From NCBI GenBank assembly GCA_035525015.1, contig DATLFC010000073.1, positions 1 through 6,484 of the forward strand: 6,484 nucleotides of DNA, given 5' to 3'. Source of the DNA: DATLEX01 sp035525015 (GTDB lineage Bacteria; Acidobacteriota; Thermoanaerobaculia; Gp7-AA8). Position numbers and translations under genes: made by a program. Under the pieces are notes generated by a model. The model was not told the origin of the DNA. It worked only from the letters and a program-made list of their open reading frames with translations, and ran no database searches. Shown piece after piece: positions 5,077 through 6,484 of this stretch. The first letter of the stretch is position 1; every line of letters begins with the position of its first letter.

Positions 5077-6221
5077 GCCGCCGCCTCATACGGAACCAGT
5101 TCCGTGCCGCGCACGATCCGCGCGGTGTAGCCGCGCCAGGTGATCCGGTTCGAGAAGAACGGAACGAACCACGCGCCGAACATGGCCACGTCCAGCACCG
5201 GAGTCAGCCACGGCCGGACGTTCGCTCCGATTGATGCTGCGAGCATGGCCGACAGGCCGATGCGCAACAGAGCGACGGCCAGTGCCAGCAGGGGCGACAC
5301 TCCGAACGCCGCCGCGATGCAGGCCAGCGGGAACGGGTGAAGGAGGATTTCGCTCGCGTACAACGCCGGCGAGAACGCATAGCGAATCTTGTTCCAGCGG
5401 ATCTGCCGATCGAGCGCGCGCCGGATGGTTCGATGCACGACGACATTGCGCACAACGATCGGCGAGAGCGCGACTTTGAATCCAGCCTTTTTCACCGCCA
5501 GGCCGATGGCCTGGTCCTCGGCGAGAATACGGCGAAAGGCTTCGAATCCACCGATCGCCTGCAGCGCCCTCCGCGTGATCGCCATCGACTTCCCGACGAC
5601 GCACGGCACACCCGCCGCGGCAGCGAGGACGCATCCCGGGATGACGAACACCGACAAGTGCAACGACTCCAGCGCCGCGCCGAGGTTCCGCGCGCCCGAT
5701 CCGACAAAGAGATTCGACACGCATCCCACCGTGGGATCTTCGAACGCCTCGATCGTGCGCCGGATGTCATCCGGTTTGACGCGAACGTTCGAGTCGGAGA
5801 TGGACAGAATCTTCCCGCGTGCGACACGCGCCGCCGAGATGAGCCGATCCACCTTCCGATTCACGACACCGTATTTCGTGCCGTTTCCAACCACGACGCG
5901 AAAAACGTCGGGATGGTCGCGAACCGCTGCCACGACAATGGGCAACGCCGGATCATCGCGACCTTCGATGGAGATGATCACTTCATAGCTCAGACCGCGC
6001 AGGTTGACGAAGGAGAGAAGGTTTTCCTCGAGCTCGTCGTCAAGGCCGCACACCGGCTTGAGAATCGAAACCAGCAAATCGGCCGGCCGGGAAGAATCGT
6101 CCCGCCGGCCAACGCCGAAAGGGCGCTGCCGTCTCCGGAACGTCACTGTCAGCACCGTTTGCACGGCGGAAAGAAGAGTGCCGAACAGAGAAACGATCGT
6201 GAACACCAGACCTGCGAACAT
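5073..6221 (-). CDS. Glycosyltransferase, GT21 ceramide glucosyltransferase / HpnI-like
   Basis: The product has 382 residues. It has an N-terminal membrane anchor (1-27), a cytoplasmic GT-A domain and C-terminal membrane helices (about 285-357). GT21 hallmarks are visible: VSILKPVCGLDDELEENLLS (51-70), an IEGRDDPA segment (85-92), the DSN metal/nucleotide motif at 143-145, VVGKSMAITRRAL (208-220), the AEDQ catalytic-base motif at 234-237 and RQIRW at 272-276, matching (Q/R)XXRW. Known members are ceramide glucosyltransferases and HpnI, which adds N-acetylglucosamine to bacteriohopanetetrol; length and topology fit both. Which lipid is used here cannot be decided, and no hopanoid or sphingolipid gene is in view. 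The frame stays open to a GTG at 6269, but the ATG at 6221 is preferred: it is 2 nt after the upstream stop, has an AGG nearby and starts directly at the anchor. Confidence 0.88.
   Translation of the reverse strand: MFAGLVFTIVSLFGTLLSAVQTVLTVTFRRRQRPFGVGRRDDSSRPADLLVSILKPVCGLDDELEENLLSFVNLRGLSYEVIISIEGRDDPALPIVVAAVRDHPDVFRVVVGNGTKYGVVNRKVDRLISAARVARGKILSISDSNVRVKPDDIRRTIEAFEDPTVGCVSNLFVGSGARNLGAALESLHLSVFVIPGCVLAAAAGVPCVVGKSMAITRRALQAIGGFEAFRRILAEDQAIGLAVKKAGFKVALSPIVVRNVVVHRTIRRALDRQIRWNKIRYAFSPALYASEILLHPFPLACIAAAFGVSPLLALAVALLRIGLSAMLAASIGANVRPWLTPVLDVAMFGAWFVPFFSNRITWRGYTARIVRGTELVPYEAAA
6081..6110. repeat. Long inverted repeat inside the glycosyltransferase gene
   Basis: GGCCGGCCGGGA (6081-6092) and TCCCGCCGGCC (6100-6110) form an 11-bp stem with one bulged C and a 7-nt loop. 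It falls in the codons for about residues 38-48, the charged linker between the N-terminal anchor and the catalytic domain. In mRNA this would be a very stable hairpin early in the gene. It may be a by-product of GC-rich Arg/Pro/Ala codons. Confidence 0.6.
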
Positions 6222-6223
6222 GA

Positions 6224-6484
6224 TCAACCTGCACTTGCCGCGAAGGCGGCGGTCAGGGGCGCCCTCCACGGAACCTGAGTGGTCAGGCGCGTGAGGGCCA
6301 GCCCCTGTCCATGTTTGAGCGAGCGGAGCACCGCCGGCTCGTTCTTCTCACTCGGCACGAGCGTTTTCCACGCATGGAGGTGCGCCTCCTGATGAAAGTC
6401 GCTGTTGCCGATGAACGGCATACGAGCGCGCGAAACCTGCTGAAACACATCCCAGCGGCACGCCACCTCCCAGAGGTCGATGAG
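6224..6484 (-). CDS. PHP-domain metal-dependent phosphoesterase, C-terminal part (runs off window)
   Basis: The last 86 residues of a protein whose start lies beyond the right edge are visible. The segment MPFIGNSDFHQEAHLHAWKT (residues 22-41 of the fragment) carries the G-x-S-D-x-H motif with Asp29 and His31. This is the late metal-binding motif of PHP (polymerase and histidinol phosphatase) domains. The upstream LIDLWEVACRWDVFQQV and the downstream KNEPAVLRSLKHGQGLALTR also fit PHP proteins, where the latter helix marks the end of the domain. Such enzymes use a cluster of metal ions to hydrolyse phosphoester bonds in the cytoplasm. The gene ends 2 nt before the glycosyltransferase ATG, so it belongs to the same transcript. 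Its substrate is unknown; a phosphorylated sugar or lipid head group would suit the operon. Confidence 0.72.
   Translation of the reverse strand, partial: LIDLWEVACRWDVFQQVSRARMPFIGNSDFHQEAHLHAWKTLVPSEKNEPAVLRSLKHGQGLALTRLTTQVPWRAPLTAAFAASAG

Noticed and set aside
6222..6269. Upstream GTG start (6269) for the glycosyltransferase
   Set aside because: It would overlap the PHP gene by 46 bp and add a charged stretch before the membrane anchor. The ATG at 6221, 2 nt after the PHP stop, is more natural.
5337..6278. 313-residue plus-strand open frame opposite the glycosyltransferase
   Set aside because: It is antisense to a gene with intact GT21 motifs, and the product is a charged low-complexity string with many Arg, Asp and His.

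Overview
The window is GC-rich bacterial DNA with strong G/C preference at third codon positions. It encodes a PAS-domain protein, a small histidine kinase, an AraC-family regulator, a lipoprotein and a membrane-lipid glycosyltransferase operon. It has no rRNA, tRNA or other taxonomic marker. The style (many orphan signalling genes, a ceramide/hopanoid-type glycosyltransferase, NTF2-fold lipoproteins) would suit an acidobacterial or deltaproteobacterial-type soil genome, but this is inference only.

Left part (1-1468). A minus-strand membrane protein begins at 128 and runs off the left edge. Next comes a short intergenic stretch with GC-rich tandem repeats (263-300). A 203-aa minus-strand PAS protein (326-937) follows; its second PAS domain appears broken. 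On the plus strand, 1042-1468 holds a frameshifted remnant of a single-pass membrane protein with a PilO/GspM-like C-terminal part. This part looks like a zone of gene decay.

Middle (1441-4460). A 260-aa soluble histidine kinase core with no sensor domain and no partner response regulator in view lies on the minus strand. It is divergent from a plus-strand run of three genes: a DUF1801 protein, an AraC-family regulator and a two-domain lipoprotein ending in an NTF2/SnoaL-like domain. The roughly 200-bp divergent region carries a CRP/FNR-type dyad (2334-2349), a 14-bp perfect palindrome (2384-2397) and a strong ribosome binding site for each flanking gene.

Right part (4474-6484). A tightly coupled minus-strand operon runs PHP phosphoesterase (3' end only), then a GT21/HpnI-like processive-fold glycosyltransferase, then a PAP2 phosphatase. 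The spacing is 2 nt between the first two and a 4-bp ATGA overlap between the last two, and a terminator-like hairpin with a T-run lies beyond the operon. The arrangement suggests a membrane-lipid glycosylation module in which the PAP2 and PHP proteins handle phosphorylated lipid or sugar intermediates. This operon is the most interesting system in the window. No CRISPR array, insertion sequence, integrase or RNA gene was seen.
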